Part shown: positions 41,407 through 50,674 of the stretch, piece by piece | How positions within the stretch are numbered: the first letter of the stretch is position 1 | Layout of the letters: each line of letters begins with the position of its first letter | Assembly: GCF_000383095.1 (NCBI RefSeq) | Contig: NZ_AORL01000021.1 | Span: forward strand, 186,001-250,000 | Source: Sphingomonas sp. PR090111-T3T-6A | Lineage (GTDB): Bacteria > Pseudomonadota > Alphaproteobacteria > Sphingomonadales > Sphingomonadaceae | Direction: 5' to 3' | Length of the DNA: 64,000 nucleotides | Program-made: the position numbers and the translations under genes | Notes under the pieces: generated by a model | The model's input: the letters and a program-made list of their open reading frames with translations, nothing else | The model's database searches: none | What the model was told of the DNA's origin: nothing

Positions 41407-42294
41407 TCAGGGAAGCGCCGGCGCCCAGCGATAGCCGTCGCCACTCTTCTCCACGAAGCCGACGCCCGGATAGGGGAAATGCGGCGCGAAGATGCGCTCA
41501 TGGCTGGCGGCGAGCTTGGCGAGCAGAGCCTTGCGGGCGGTGCGGCCCTGTGCGGAGTCCCCGTCATACTCGATCGTCCAGTCGGGTTTGGCGAGCGAGA
41601 TGATCGAGCTATGCGCGCTATCGCCGATGTCGAGCAGGTGGGCGCTGCCCGAGCGGATCTCATAGCCGCTGTGCCCCGGCGTATGCCCCGGAAGCGGCAC
41701 GGAAGTGATGCCGGGAACCACTTCGGTGCCGGGCTTGAAGGGCTGCACCTTCGCGCGGATCGTTTCGACCAGCCCCTTGCTGCCCTTGGCTTGCATGTAG
41801 CTCCATTCGGCTGCCGACATGCGGATGGTCGCCTTGGGGAAAGCAAGCGCACCGTCGCTGGTCGCGAGCCCGCCGACATGATCGCCATGGCTGTGGGTGA
41901 TGAGGATGTCGGTCACCTCCTCGGGCCTGACATGCGCGGCGGCGAGGCTTGCCATCAGCGATCCGCCCACCTTCGGGCCGAGGCCGGTGTCGAGCAGCAC
42001 GACATGACCCGGCATCCGTACCAGCAGCGCGTCCACTGAGAGGCTGATCTTGTCGGTCGGCGCGTGCGCCTGCTGGAGCACCTTCGAGACCTCCGGCGTA
42101 GGCACGCCGACGCCGAAGACGCTGCCGTCATTAGGCACGACATTGTTCATGTCGCGCAGCGTGAAGAGCTGGAGCGTGCCGAGCCTGAAGCCGGTCGCGC
42201 CCGCGGGCGTGGGAGCGGGGACTGCGAGCAGAGGCTGGCTGGCGAGGAGGGCGAAGGCGAGGGGCGCAAGGGTGCGGCGAATTCGGAACGACAC
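41407..42294 (-). CDS. Exported metallo-beta-lactamase-fold hydrolase
   Basis: 295 residues with a signal peptide (LAPLAFALLASQPLLA). Zinc sites: THSHGDHVGG (H-x-H-x-D-H), a further His in PLPGHTPGHSGYE, Asp in LDIGDSAH and a late His in FAPHFPYPG. This layout is that of lactonase-like enzymes, and acyl-homoserine or other lactones are possible substrates, but MBL substrates cannot be read from sequence. Divergent from the S9 peptidase. Confidence 0.85.
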   Translation of the reverse strand: MSFRIRRTLAPLAFALLASQPLLAVPAPTPAGATGFRLGTLQLFTLRDMNNVVPNDGSVFGVGVPTPEVSKVLQQAHAPTDKISLSVDALLVRMPGHVVLLDTGLGPKVGGSLMASLAAAHVRPEEVTDILITHSHGDHVGGLATSDGALAFPKATIRMSAAEWSYMQAKGSKGLVETIRAKVQPFKPGTEVVPGITSVPLPGHTPGHSGYEIRSGSAHLLDIGDSAHSSIISLAKPDWTIEYDGDSAQGRTARKALLAKLAASHERIFAPHFPYPGVGFVEKSGDGYRWAPALP

Positions 42295-42433
42295 AGCACA
42301 TCCCTTTCATAGGAACCGTTGGCTTTGACAGGATGCTAGCCCCGGACGAGGAACGGGGAAAGCTGGCCGCAAGCATAGTGATTTTCCGCCGAGCGGTGCT
42401 TGCCCGGCGATGAAGGCTGGCTACACAGTGCAT

Positions 42434-44683
42434 ATGCGTCTGCCTTTTCTCGCGAGCGTATCGCTCCTCGCCACCACCGCCGCCTTTGCCGCTCCGCTTC
42501 CCTCGGTTCCGCAGAAGCCGCTGACCATCGACCGCATCTTCGCGAGCCCCTCGCTGTCCGGCCCGACGCCGCGCGGCGTGAAGCTGTCGCCCGACGGCAA
42601 GCTCGCGACGCTGCTCAAGCCCCGCGCCGACGAGCGCGAGCGCTATGACCTCTGGGCGGTCGATACGAAGACCGGCGCCGAGCGGATGCTGGTCGACAGC
42701 AAGAAGATCGGCACCGGCGCCGAACTCTCCGAAGCCGAGAAGATGCGCCGCGAGCGCGCCCGCGTCGGCGGCACCAAGGGCATCGTCGATTATGCCTGGG
42801 CGCCGGACGGCAAGAGCATCCTCGTGCCGATCGACGGCGACCTCTATCTGGCGAAGCTCGATGGCAGCGTCCGCCGCCTGACCGACACGCCTCAGTCGGA
42901 GATCGACGCCCATGTCTCGGCGGGCGGTGGCTATGTCAGCTTCGTGCGCGACCAGAACCTGTTCGCGATCGACCTCAAGACCGGCACCGAAAAGGCACTG
43001 ACGAAGGAGGGTGGGGGCACCGTCACCTGCGGCACCGCCGAGTTCGTCGCGCAGGAAGAGATGGATCGCGACACCGGCACCTGGTGGTCGCCGGGCGACG
43101 CGCATGTCGCGGTCGAATGCTATGACGAAGCGCCGGTGAAGACCGTCACCCGCGCCGCCATCGGCGCCGACGGCACCAAGACCTTCGACCAGCGCTATCC
43201 CGCTGCCGGCACGCCCAACGTGATCGCCTCGCTGTCGGTGATGTCGGCCGATGGCTCGCATCGGGTGAAGGTCGATCTCGGCTCCGATCCCGACACCTAC
43301 ATCGCCCGCGTCGACTGGTCGGCGGCCGGCAAGACGCTCTACGTCCAGCGCGAGAGCCGCGACCAGAAGACGCTCGACATGCTCGCGGTCGATCCGGCGA
43401 CGGGTGCCGCGAAGGTGCTGTTCGCCGAGACGTCGAAGACGTGGATCAAGCTCACCGACGATTTCCGTCCGCTCAAGGATGGCAGTCTGATCTGGGGCTC
43501 GCAGCGTTCGGGCTTCATGCATCTCTATCGTTTCGCGAACGGCCAGTGGACCCGGCTCACCAAGGGCGACTGGATGGTCGAGACCAACGGCCAGTCCAGC
43601 CACACCGGCCTGATCGGGGTCGACGAGGCGCACCACCGCCTGTTCTTCGCCGCCAACAAGGACAGCGTGCTCGAGAGCCAGATCTACACGATCGACTATC
43701 TCAACCCCGGCGAGCCGAAGCGCTTGACCGAGAGCGGCTACTGGAACGACGCGGTGATGGATCAGGCGGGCACGCACATGCTCGTCTCGCGCTCCTCGCC
43801 CAGCCAGCCGCCGCAGGTCTATCTCGCGGACGCGACCGGCAAGCGCCTGTCGTGGATCGAGGAGAACAGGCTCGACGCGAAGCACCCCTACGCGCCTTAT
43901 CTCGCGGCGCATCGGCCGGTCGAGTATGGCACGCTCAAGGCCGAGGACGGCAGCACGCTCTATTACGAGATGATCACGCCGAAGCTGGAGGCGGGCAAGC
44001 GCTACCCGGTGTTCTTCGAGCATTACGGCGGCCCCGGCGCGCAGCAGGTGAAGCGCTCGTGGATGAGCCCGATGGCGCAATATTGGGTGTCGAAGGGCTG
44101 GATCTATTTCCAGATCGACAATCGTGGTTCGGCCAATCGCGGCACGGCGTTCGAGGACCAGATCTATCACGCGATGGGTACGGTCGAGGTCGCGGATCAG
44201 GCGACGGGCGCGCGCTGGCTCCAGAGCCAGAACTTCGTGGACCCGAAGAAGATCGCGATCTTCGGCTGGTCCTATGGCGGCTACATGACGCTCAAGATGC
44301 TGGAGAAGACGCCGACCGGTCTCTACGCGGCGGGCGTCTCGGGCGCGCCGGTGACGAAGTGGGAGATGTACGACACCCACTATACCGAGCGCTATCTCGG
44401 CAACCCGGCGACCGATCCGAAGACCTATGACTCCTCCGACGCGGTGGCCGATGCGCCGTCGATCAGGACGCCGATGCTGCTGATGCACGGCCTCTCGGAC
44501 GACAATGTCGTGTTCGAGAACTCGGCCGCGCTCATCAACCGGCTGCAGGAGACGGACACGCCCTTCGACATGATGCTCTATGTCGGCCAGACGCATCATA
44601 TCGCGGGCGAGGGCCGTCAGGCGCACGTCCAGAAGACGATCGAGACGTTCCTCGACGAAAAGGTGCTGGGCAAAGCCGATTGA
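42434..44683 (+). CDS. Secreted S9 family (dipeptidyl-peptidase IV-like) peptidase
   Basis: 749 residues. Signal peptide, an eight-bladed propeller (about 40-490) and a C-terminal alpha/beta hydrolase domain with FFEHYGGPGAQ, Ser in FGWSYGGYM, Asp in LSDDNVVF and His near the end (THHIAG). It trims N-terminal dipeptides from peptides in the periplasm. The ATG at 42434 gives a clean signal peptide; an ATG eight codons earlier adds a polar stretch. Its region shares a divergent promoter with the MBL gene. Confidence 0.92.
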   Translation: MRLPFLASVSLLATTAAFAAPLPSVPQKPLTIDRIFASPSLSGPTPRGVKLSPDGKLATLLKPRADERERYDLWAVDTKTGAERMLVDSKKIGTGAELSEAEKMRRERARVGGTKGIVDYAWAPDGKSILVPIDGDLYLAKLDGSVRRLTDTPQSEIDAHVSAGGGYVSFVRDQNLFAIDLKTGTEKALTKEGGGTVTCGTAEFVAQEEMDRDTGTWWSPGDAHVAVECYDEAPVKTVTRAAIGADGTKTFDQRYPAAGTPNVIASLSVMSADGSHRVKVDLGSDPDTYIARVDWSAAGKTLYVQRESRDQKTLDMLAVDPATGAAKVLFAETSKTWIKLTDDFRPLKDGSLIWGSQRSGFMHLYRFANGQWTRLTKGDWMVETNGQSSHTGLIGVDEAHHRLFFAANKDSVLESQIYTIDYLNPGEPKRLTESGYWNDAVMDQAGTHMLVSRSSPSQPPQVYLADATGKRLSWIEENRLDAKHPYAPYLAAHRPVEYGTLKAEDGSTLYYEMITPKLEAGKRYPVFFEHYGGPGAQQVKRSWMSPMAQYWVSKGWIYFQIDNRGSANRGTAFEDQIYHAMGTVEVADQATGARWLQSQNFVDPKKIAIFGWSYGGYMTLKMLEKTPTGLYAAGVSGAPVTKWEMYDTHYTERYLGNPATDPKTYDSSDAVADAPSIRTPMLLMHGLSDDNVVFENSAALINRLQETDTPFDMMLYVGQTHHIAGEGRQAHVQKTIETFLDEKVLGKAD

Positions 44684-44704
44684 GTGTGCGCCGCTGCCTC
44701 CCGT

Positions 44705-45520
44705 TCAGCGGATCGGGATGGGAGGCAGCGCGCCGCGATCGACGACCCGCGTGTAGAGGTGCCACGTCGCATAGCCGAGCCACGGGATCACCACCGCCAG
44801 CCCGATGAAGGCCGGGATCGACCCCGCCACCAGCAGCGCCGCGACGATCAGGCCCCAGCGCGCCGCCATCCCCGGATTGGCCATCACCGCGCGGAACGAG
44901 GTGGAGATCGCCGTCGCGCCGTCGACCGGGCGATCGACCAGCATCGGGATCGAGGTCCACGTCAATCCCAAGGCCACCAGCGCATAGGCGAAGCCGACGA
45001 GATTGCCGATGATCATCATCTGCCACCCGGCCGCTGTCCCGAAGAGCTGATGCAGGAACTGCCCGACCGACTTCGGCGGCACGGTGCCGAGGAACGCATC
45101 ATGGATCGCGCCGCCGACCCACACCCACGATCCGAACAGCATGATCATCAGCACCGCCACGCCGATCAGCGATCCGAAAGACGGGCTGTGGCGGATGTCG
45201 AAGAAATGCTGCCAGCTTGAATCCAGCCCGGCCTCTCGCCTGCGCGCCAGCTCGTAGAAGCCGACTGCCACCAGCGGCCCGACCAGCGAGAGCCCCGCCG
45301 CCATCGGGAAGAACAGCACCAGCGGCACGCCGCCCAGCGAGGCGAAGGCGACCGAAAGGCTGAACAGCGGGTAGATGATCGCGATCACCACGATGTCGCC
45401 GCGCTTCTCGCGGAAGTCGGCCCAGCCTTCCTTCAATGCGAAACGAATATCTTCGGAGGATATCCGCCGGATCGGTATCGCCGGGGCGGATGCTGGGGGC
45501 TGAGCCGATACTGCCACCAT
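44705..45520 (-). CDS. DUF2189 membrane protein
   Basis: 271 residues with six transmembrane helices. RRISSEDIRFALKEGWADF opens the family domain, GPLVAVGFYELARRRE and GLTWTSIPMLVDRP follow. DUF2189 proteins are uncharacterised; the family is often found near respiratory or c-type cytochrome genes, not seen here. The ATG at 45520 has GAGGAG seven bases upstream. Confidence 0.85.
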   Translation of the reverse strand: MVAVSAQPPASAPAIPIRRISSEDIRFALKEGWADFREKRGDIVVIAIIYPLFSLSVAFASLGGVPLVLFFPMAAGLSLVGPLVAVGFYELARRREAGLDSSWQHFFDIRHSPSFGSLIGVAVLMIMLFGSWVWVGGAIHDAFLGTVPPKSVGQFLHQLFGTAAGWQMMIIGNLVGFAYALVALGLTWTSIPMLVDRPVDGATAISTSFRAVMANPGMAARWGLIVAALLVAGSIPAFIGLAVVIPWLGYATWHLYTRVVDRGALPPIPIR

Positions 45521-45633
45521 GACTACTCTCCTCAGATGTTCTATCATCTCTCCATCGGTCGGGGACGGCATCGCCGTCGGCGATCGTGTACGGCATCTTT
45601 GCCGCGCTCAAGTTTTACCATAGCGAGCGGCGC

Positions 45634-45661
45634 TGGACAAAATATGTCTCGGCGCTATGCC
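45634..45661 (+). promoter_or_regulatory. Candidate sigma-70 promoter of asd
   Basis: TGGACA (45634-45639) and TATGCC (45656-45661) with a 16-base spacer, about 35 bases before the asd ATG. The -35 is good and the -10 weak. Confidence 0.35.
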
Positions 45662-45696
45662 GCCCACGCAATTTCTTAACGTAACGGAGTCGCAAG

Positions 45697-46725
45697 ATGG
45701 GTTATCGGGTTGTCGTCGCGGGAGCCACGGGCAATGTCGGGCGTGAGATGCTCGCCATTCTCGCCGAGCGCGAATTCCCGATTGCCGAGATTGCAGTGCT
45801 GGCCTCCTCGCGCTCGACCGGCGATCAGGTGGAGTTCGGTGAGACAGGCAAAATGCTCACGATCAAAAACATAGAGCATTTCGACTGGACCGGCTGGGAC
45901 ATCGCGCTGTTCGCGATCGGCTCCGAGGCGACGAAGAAATACGCCCCCATCGCGGCGGCGGCCGGCTGCACGGTGATCGACAACTCGTCGCTCTACCGCA
46001 TGGACCCGGACGTGCCGCTGATCGTGCCCGAGGTGAACCCCGAGGCGATCGACGGCTACACCCGCAAGAACATCATCGCGAACCCCAACTGCTCGACCGC
46101 GCAGATGGTCGTCGCGCTGAAGCCGCTGCACGATGCCGCCAAGATCAAGCGCGTCGTCGTCTCGACCTACCAGTCGGTATCCGGCGCGGGCAAGGCGGGC
46201 ATGGACGAGCTGTTCGAGCAGAGCCGCAACATCTTCGTCGGCGACGCGGCCGAGCCCAAGAAGTTCACCAAGCAGATCGCCTTCAACGTGATCCCGCACA
46301 TAGACAGCTTCCTCGATGACGGCTTCACCAAGGAAGAGTGGAAGATGGTCGTCGAGACCAAGAAGATCCTCGATCCCAAGGTGAAGGTGGTCGCCACCTG
46401 CGTGCGTGTGCCGGTGTTCGTCGGCCACTCGGAGGCGATCAACATCGAGTTCGAGAACGAGATTTCGGCGAAGGAAGCGCAGGACATCCTGCGCGAGGCG
46501 CCGGGCGTGATGCTGATCGATAAGCGCGAGGATGGCGGCTACACCACGCCGGTCGAGTGCGTGGGCGAGTTTGCCACCTTCGTTAGCCGCGTTCGCGAAG
46601 ACCCGACCGTCGAGAACGGCCTCGTGATCTGGTGCGTGTCCGACAATCTCCGCAAGGGCGCCGCGCTCAACGCCGTGCAGATCGCGGAGCTGCTCGGCCG
46701 CCGCCACCTCAAGAAGGCGGCCTGA
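45697..46725 (+). CDS. asd: Aspartate-semialdehyde dehydrogenase
   Basis: 342 residues. NADP-binding GATGNVGREML, catalytic Cys in NPNCSTAQM and the substrate His/Arg region. Reduces aspartyl phosphate in the lysine, threonine, methionine and diaminopimelate branch, upstream of DapF, which is also in this window. GGAG precedes the ATG. Followed by a GFA gene four bases later. Confidence 0.95.
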   Translation: MGYRVVVAGATGNVGREMLAILAEREFPIAEIAVLASSRSTGDQVEFGETGKMLTIKNIEHFDWTGWDIALFAIGSEATKKYAPIAAAAGCTVIDNSSLYRMDPDVPLIVPEVNPEAIDGYTRKNIIANPNCSTAQMVVALKPLHDAAKIKRVVVSTYQSVSGAGKAGMDELFEQSRNIFVGDAAEPKKFTKQIAFNVIPHIDSFLDDGFTKEEWKMVVETKKILDPKVKVVATCVRVPVFVGHSEAINIEFENEISAKEAQDILREAPGVMLIDKREDGGYTTPVECVGEFATFVSRVREDPTVENGLVIWCVSDNLRKGAALNAVQIAELLGRRHLKKAA

Positions 46726-46729
46726 TCTC

Positions 46730-47164
46730 ATGTCGATCGAGGGCGGGTGCCGCTGCGGAGCGGTGCGCTACACGCTCTCGATCGATCGCCTGCCGCCGAC
46801 CTATGCCTGCCATTGTCTCGACTGCCAGACGTGGAGCGGCAGCGCGTTCAGCCAGCAGGCGCTGGTTCCCGAAGAGGCGGTGCATATGACCGGCCCGGTG
46901 GTGTTCTATGATCGCACCACCGGCGACCGCACCTCGCACCAGCGCATGTGCGGCATCTGCCACACGCGCCTCTACAACACGAACACGCGCCGCCCCGGCA
47001 TCGCGGTGATCCGGGCGGGGACGCTGGACGACTCCCACCGGCTTGATGTCGTCGCCCATATCTGGACGAAGCGGAAGCAGCCGTGGCTGATCGTGCCGGA
47101 CGGCGTGCCGGTCTGGCCCGAAAGCGCGCCGCTGGACGAGTTCGTCAAGGTGATGATGGGCTAG
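46730..47164 (+). CDS. GFA family zinc protein (second copy)
   Basis: 144 residues. CRCGAV, CHCLDCQ with SGSAF and CGICHTRL form the zinc sites; the last is CGIC instead of the usual C-x2-C-G. About a third longer after the core than the copy at 10009-10407, and clearly divergent outside the core. Four bases after asd, so co-transcribed. Its TAG overlaps the amidohydrolase TAG on the other strand through CTAG, the same arrangement as at the first GFA gene. Confidence 0.85.
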   Translation: MSIEGGCRCGAVRYTLSIDRLPPTYACHCLDCQTWSGSAFSQQALVPEEAVHMTGPVVFYDRTTGDRTSHQRMCGICHTRLYNTNTRRPGIAVIRAGTLDDSHRLDVVAHIWTKRKQPWLIVPDGVPVWPESAPLDEFVKVMMG

Positions 47165-48417
47165 AGGCCCTTCACCACCACGCCACCCTTCATCACGAAC
47201 TTTACGGCGCGCAGCACGGCGACGTCGCGCGTCGGATCGCCGTCCACGGCCACCAGATCGGCGAGCAGGCCGGGCTTCACGCTGCCGACCTTGCCGTCGA
47301 TGTGGAAGATGCGCGCGTTCCCCGAGGTCGCGGCCATCAGGACCTGGGCGGCCGGCATTCCATCCGCCTGCATCAGCTCCATCTCGCGGACGTTGGTGCC
47401 GTGTGCGAACACGCCGACGTCGCCGCCGACGCAGATTGGCACGCCCGCCGCCATCGCCATGCGGAAGGAGCGGCGGTTCTGCTGCACGGCCTCGGGCGCG
47501 GGCTCCTGACCGTTCCAGCCGCGATAATGCGAGGTCGCGTCGGATGCCGCCAGCGTGGTGCAGAGCGCGATCCCCTTGTCGTGCATCGCCTTGAAGATGG
47601 CGGGCGTGCCGCCATAGCCATGCTCGATCGTGTCCACCCCCGCAGCGACCGCGCGGCGCATCCCCTCGGCGGTGGCGGCGTGGACGGCGACGATACGGCC
47701 GGCGTCGTGCGCGGTGGCGGTGGCCGCGGTCATCTCCGCCTCGGAGAGGGTGGGCTTACTGCCTTCGCCGCCCTGGTAATGATAATCGGCGTAGAGCTTC
47801 ACGATGTCCGCGCCCGCGGCGATCTGGTCACGGACGGCGCGGACGATGTCATCGACGCCGCTCACCTCCTGCGCGCCCTGCGGGACATGGAGGCCGGGCT
47901 CGAAGCCCTTGGGGCCATAGGCGCCCTCCGCCACGATCGCCTTGGTCGCGACCAGCAGGCGCGGGCCGGGCACGATGCCTTGATCGATCGCCTGCTTCAG
48001 GCCCACATCGGCGAAGCCCGCGCCCTCGGTGCCGAGATCGCGCTCGCTGGTGAAGCCCGCCATCAGCGTGTCGCGCGCGTGGACGACGGCACGGGCGGTG
48101 CGCAGCGCCAGCGGCTCGTGCAGCACCTGATCGTCCCACGACCGCTCGTTATAGGGATGGAGGAAGAGGTGGCTGTGCCCCTCGATCAGGCCGGGGAGCA
48201 AAGTCTCGCCCGGCAGCTCGATCACCCGCGCGCCGGCAGGGACGGGGAGAGAAGGGCCGACCGCCGCGATCTTGTCGCTCTCGACCAGCACCTGCCAGCC
48301 GGGATGCGGCTTCGCCTCCACCCCGTCGAAGACCTGCGCGGGCTTGAGCAGGATCGTTTCGGCAGCGGCCGGTCCGGTCATGAGCAACGAGGCGGCGGCG
48401 ACGGCGATCCATTTCAT
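47161..48417 (-). CDS. Exported amidohydrolase family protein
   Basis: 418 residues with a signal peptide (WIAVAAASLLMTGPAAA). Metal-site motifs EGHSHLF, VKLYADYHYQGG, VHAATAEG, TIEHGYG and a late Asp in CVGGDVGVF resemble the imidazolonepropionase/Xaa-Pro dipeptidase branch often seen in Sphingomonads. Likely a periplasmic dipeptidase or cyclic amidase. AGGAG lies about 12 bases upstream of the ATG. Confidence 0.87.
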   Translation of the reverse strand: MKWIAVAAASLLMTGPAAAETILLKPAQVFDGVEAKPHPGWQVLVESDKIAAVGPSLPVPAGARVIELPGETLLPGLIEGHSHLFLHPYNERSWDDQVLHEPLALRTARAVVHARDTLMAGFTSERDLGTEGAGFADVGLKQAIDQGIVPGPRLLVATKAIVAEGAYGPKGFEPGLHVPQGAQEVSGVDDIVRAVRDQIAAGADIVKLYADYHYQGGEGSKPTLSEAEMTAATATAHDAGRIVAVHAATAEGMRRAVAAGVDTIEHGYGGTPAIFKAMHDKGIALCTTLAASDATSHYRGWNGQEPAPEAVQQNRRSFRMAMAAGVPICVGGDVGVFAHGTNVREMELMQADGMPAAQVLMAATSGNARIFHIDGKVGSVKPGLLADLVAVDGDPTRDVAVLRAVKFVMKGGVVVKGL

Positions 48418-48469
48418 GGTCGGGAAGGCTCCTTGCGGGCAGGCCGGGCTGTCGGTAGCCCTTGGTCGC

Positions 48470-50659
48470 ATGGATAGACCGACCCGCCTCGCCGCGAAAA
48501 GCTTTCTGCTCGCTACTCTTTTCCCCGCGACCCTCCACGCCGCGACGCCCGCCGAGCAGGCGCGCTGGAAGACGGAAGCCGCCGCCGTCACCATCGCCCG
48601 CGACGATTGGGGCATCGCGCATGTTGCGGGGCGCACCGATGCGGATGCAGTGTTCGGCATGATCTATGCGCAGGCGGAGGATGATTTCTCCCGGATCGAG
48701 GCGAACTATCTGACCGCGCTCGGCCGCACCGCCGAGGCCGAGGGGGAGAAGGCGATCTGGCAGGATCTCCGCCAGCGCCTCTATGTCGACCCGGCCGAAC
48801 TCCAGCGGCAGTATCGCGAGAGCCCGGACTGGCTGCGCAAGCTGATGGATGCGTGGGCGGACGGGCTCAACTTCTATCTCGCGACCCATCCGGGCGTGCA
48901 TCCCAAGGTGCTGACCCGCTTCGAACCGTGGATGGCGCTGAGCTTCTCGGAGGGGAGCATCGGCGGCGATATCGAGCGCATTCCGCTCTCCGGCGTCCAG
49001 AGCTTCTACGGCGCCACCCCGACGCCGCCGACGGCGGAAGAAACCGGCGCCCGCCCGCGCGAGCCCAAGGGCTCCAACGGCATCGCCATCGCGCCCAAGG
49101 ATACGGTCAACGGCCATGCCCTGCTCCTCATCAATCCGCACACGAGCTTCTATTTCCGCTCCGAGCTTCAGATGACGAGCGGCGAGGGGCTCAATGCCTA
49201 TGGCGCGGTCACCTGGGGGCAGTTCTTCATCTATCAGGGCTGGAACGAGAAGACGGGCTGGATGCACACCTCGTCCGGCGTCGACAATGTTGATGAGTTT
49301 GCAGAGACGATCGTGACGAAGGACGGCAAGCCCTTCTATCGCTACGGGCAGGAGCTGCGCCCGGTCCAGACCTCGCAGGTGCGGATCGCCTATCGCAAGC
49401 CGGACGGCTCGATGGGCGAGCGGAGCTTCACCCTCTACCGCACGCACCACGGTCCGATCGTCCGGAGCGAGGGCGGCAAGTGGATCGCCGAGGCGCTGAT
49501 GTGGCGGCCGACCGCGGCGCTGGAGCAGAGCTTCCTGCGCACCAAGCAGAGCGATCTCGCCTCCTACATGAAGATCGCCGCGCTTCAGGCGAACAGCTCC
49601 AACGACACGCTCTTCGCCGACCAGAAGGGCGAGATCGCCTATCTCCACCCGCAGTTCGTGCCGATCCGTGCCGATCGCTTCGACTATACGCATCCCGTCG
49701 ACGGTGCGGACCCGGCAACCGACTGGAAAGGGCTGCACAGCCTCGCCTCGCTGCCGCAGGCGGTGAACCCTTCGACCGGCTGGGCCTTCAATACCAACAA
49801 TGAGCCATGGGGAGCCGCCGGGCCGGACAGCCCGAAGAAGGCGGACTTCCCGCGCTACATGGATCAGGTCGGCGAGAATGACCGCGGTCGCCACGCAACG
49901 CGGCTGCTGACCAGCCAGCATGGCTTCACCCATGACAGCCTGCGCATGGCGGCGTTCGACAGCTATCTGCCCGCCTTCGCGCGCCTCCTGCCGATGCTGG
50001 CAGAGGCCTATGATGCGCTGCCGGCGAACGACCCGCGTCGCGCGTCACTCGGTGGCCCGATCGCGCTGCTGCGCGGCTGGGACGATCGCTGGGCGATCGA
50101 TTCCGAGGCCACCTCGCTCGCCGTCTTCTGGGGCGACACGCTGTGGACCGAGGTCGGCCCCTTCGCCAAGCAGGAGCGGATCAACGTCCCAGACTATATC
50201 GCTACCCGCGTCTCGCCCGAGGCGAAGCTGGCGGCGCTCCAGCAGGCGGTGGATCGGCTGACGCGCGACTTCGGCGGCTGGAAGGTGCCGTGGGGCCGGA
50301 TCAACCGCTTCCAGCGGCTGGATGACAGCATCGTGCCCCATTTCGACGATGCGAAGCCGAGCATCCCCGTCGCCTTCACCTCGGCGCAATGGGGTTCGCT
50401 CGCGTCGTTCGGTGCGCGGCCTTATCCGAACACGAAGCGCTATTACGGCACGAGCGGCAACAGCTTCGTCGCGATCGTCGAGTTCGGGCCGCGCGTGGAA
50501 GGCTGGGCGGTGACGGCGGGCGGAGAGAGCGGCGATCCCGCCTCCCGCCACTTCGACGATCAGGCCGAGCGCTATGCGACCGGCAATCTGCGCCCCGTCT
50601 ATTTCTGGCCGGACGAGCTTCAGGCTCATGTCGAGCGGCGCTACCAGCCCGGAGGCTGA
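48470..50659 (+). CDS. Penicillin acylase family protein (possible acyl-homoserine-lactone acylase)
   Basis: 729 residues. Signal peptide, alpha chain, then a self-cleavage site with nucleophile Ser in KGSNGIAIA (the Ntn motif; most members have SNxW or SNNW, so a variant). AEDDFSRIEANYL, FFIYQGWNEKTGWMHTSSG and NPSTGWAFNTNNEP are other family blocks. It would be matured into two chains in the periplasm. Substrates of this family include beta-lactams, aculeacin and acyl-homoserine lactones. Divergent from the amidohydrolase with 52 bases between starts. Confidence 0.85.
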   Translation: MDRPTRLAAKSFLLATLFPATLHAATPAEQARWKTEAAAVTIARDDWGIAHVAGRTDADAVFGMIYAQAEDDFSRIEANYLTALGRTAEAEGEKAIWQDLRQRLYVDPAELQRQYRESPDWLRKLMDAWADGLNFYLATHPGVHPKVLTRFEPWMALSFSEGSIGGDIERIPLSGVQSFYGATPTPPTAEETGARPREPKGSNGIAIAPKDTVNGHALLLINPHTSFYFRSELQMTSGEGLNAYGAVTWGQFFIYQGWNEKTGWMHTSSGVDNVDEFAETIVTKDGKPFYRYGQELRPVQTSQVRIAYRKPDGSMGERSFTLYRTHHGPIVRSEGGKWIAEALMWRPTAALEQSFLRTKQSDLASYMKIAALQANSSNDTLFADQKGEIAYLHPQFVPIRADRFDYTHPVDGADPATDWKGLHSLASLPQAVNPSTGWAFNTNNEPWGAAGPDSPKKADFPRYMDQVGENDRGRHATRLLTSQHGFTHDSLRMAAFDSYLPAFARLLPMLAEAYDALPANDPRRASLGGPIALLRGWDDRWAIDSEATSLAVFWGDTLWTEVGPFAKQERINVPDYIATRVSPEAKLAALQQAVDRLTRDFGGWKVPWGRINRFQRLDDSIVPHFDDAKPSIPVAFTSAQWGSLASFGARPYPNTKRYYGTSGNSFVAIVEFGPRVEGWAVTAGGESGDPASRHFDDQAERYATGNLRPVYFWPDELQAHVERRYQPGG

Positions 50660-50674
50660 CGCGCCGCTCCCCGG

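Noticed and set aside
42131-44626. 831-codon open frame on the minus strand
   Set aside because: Antisense shadow of the S9 peptidase gene.
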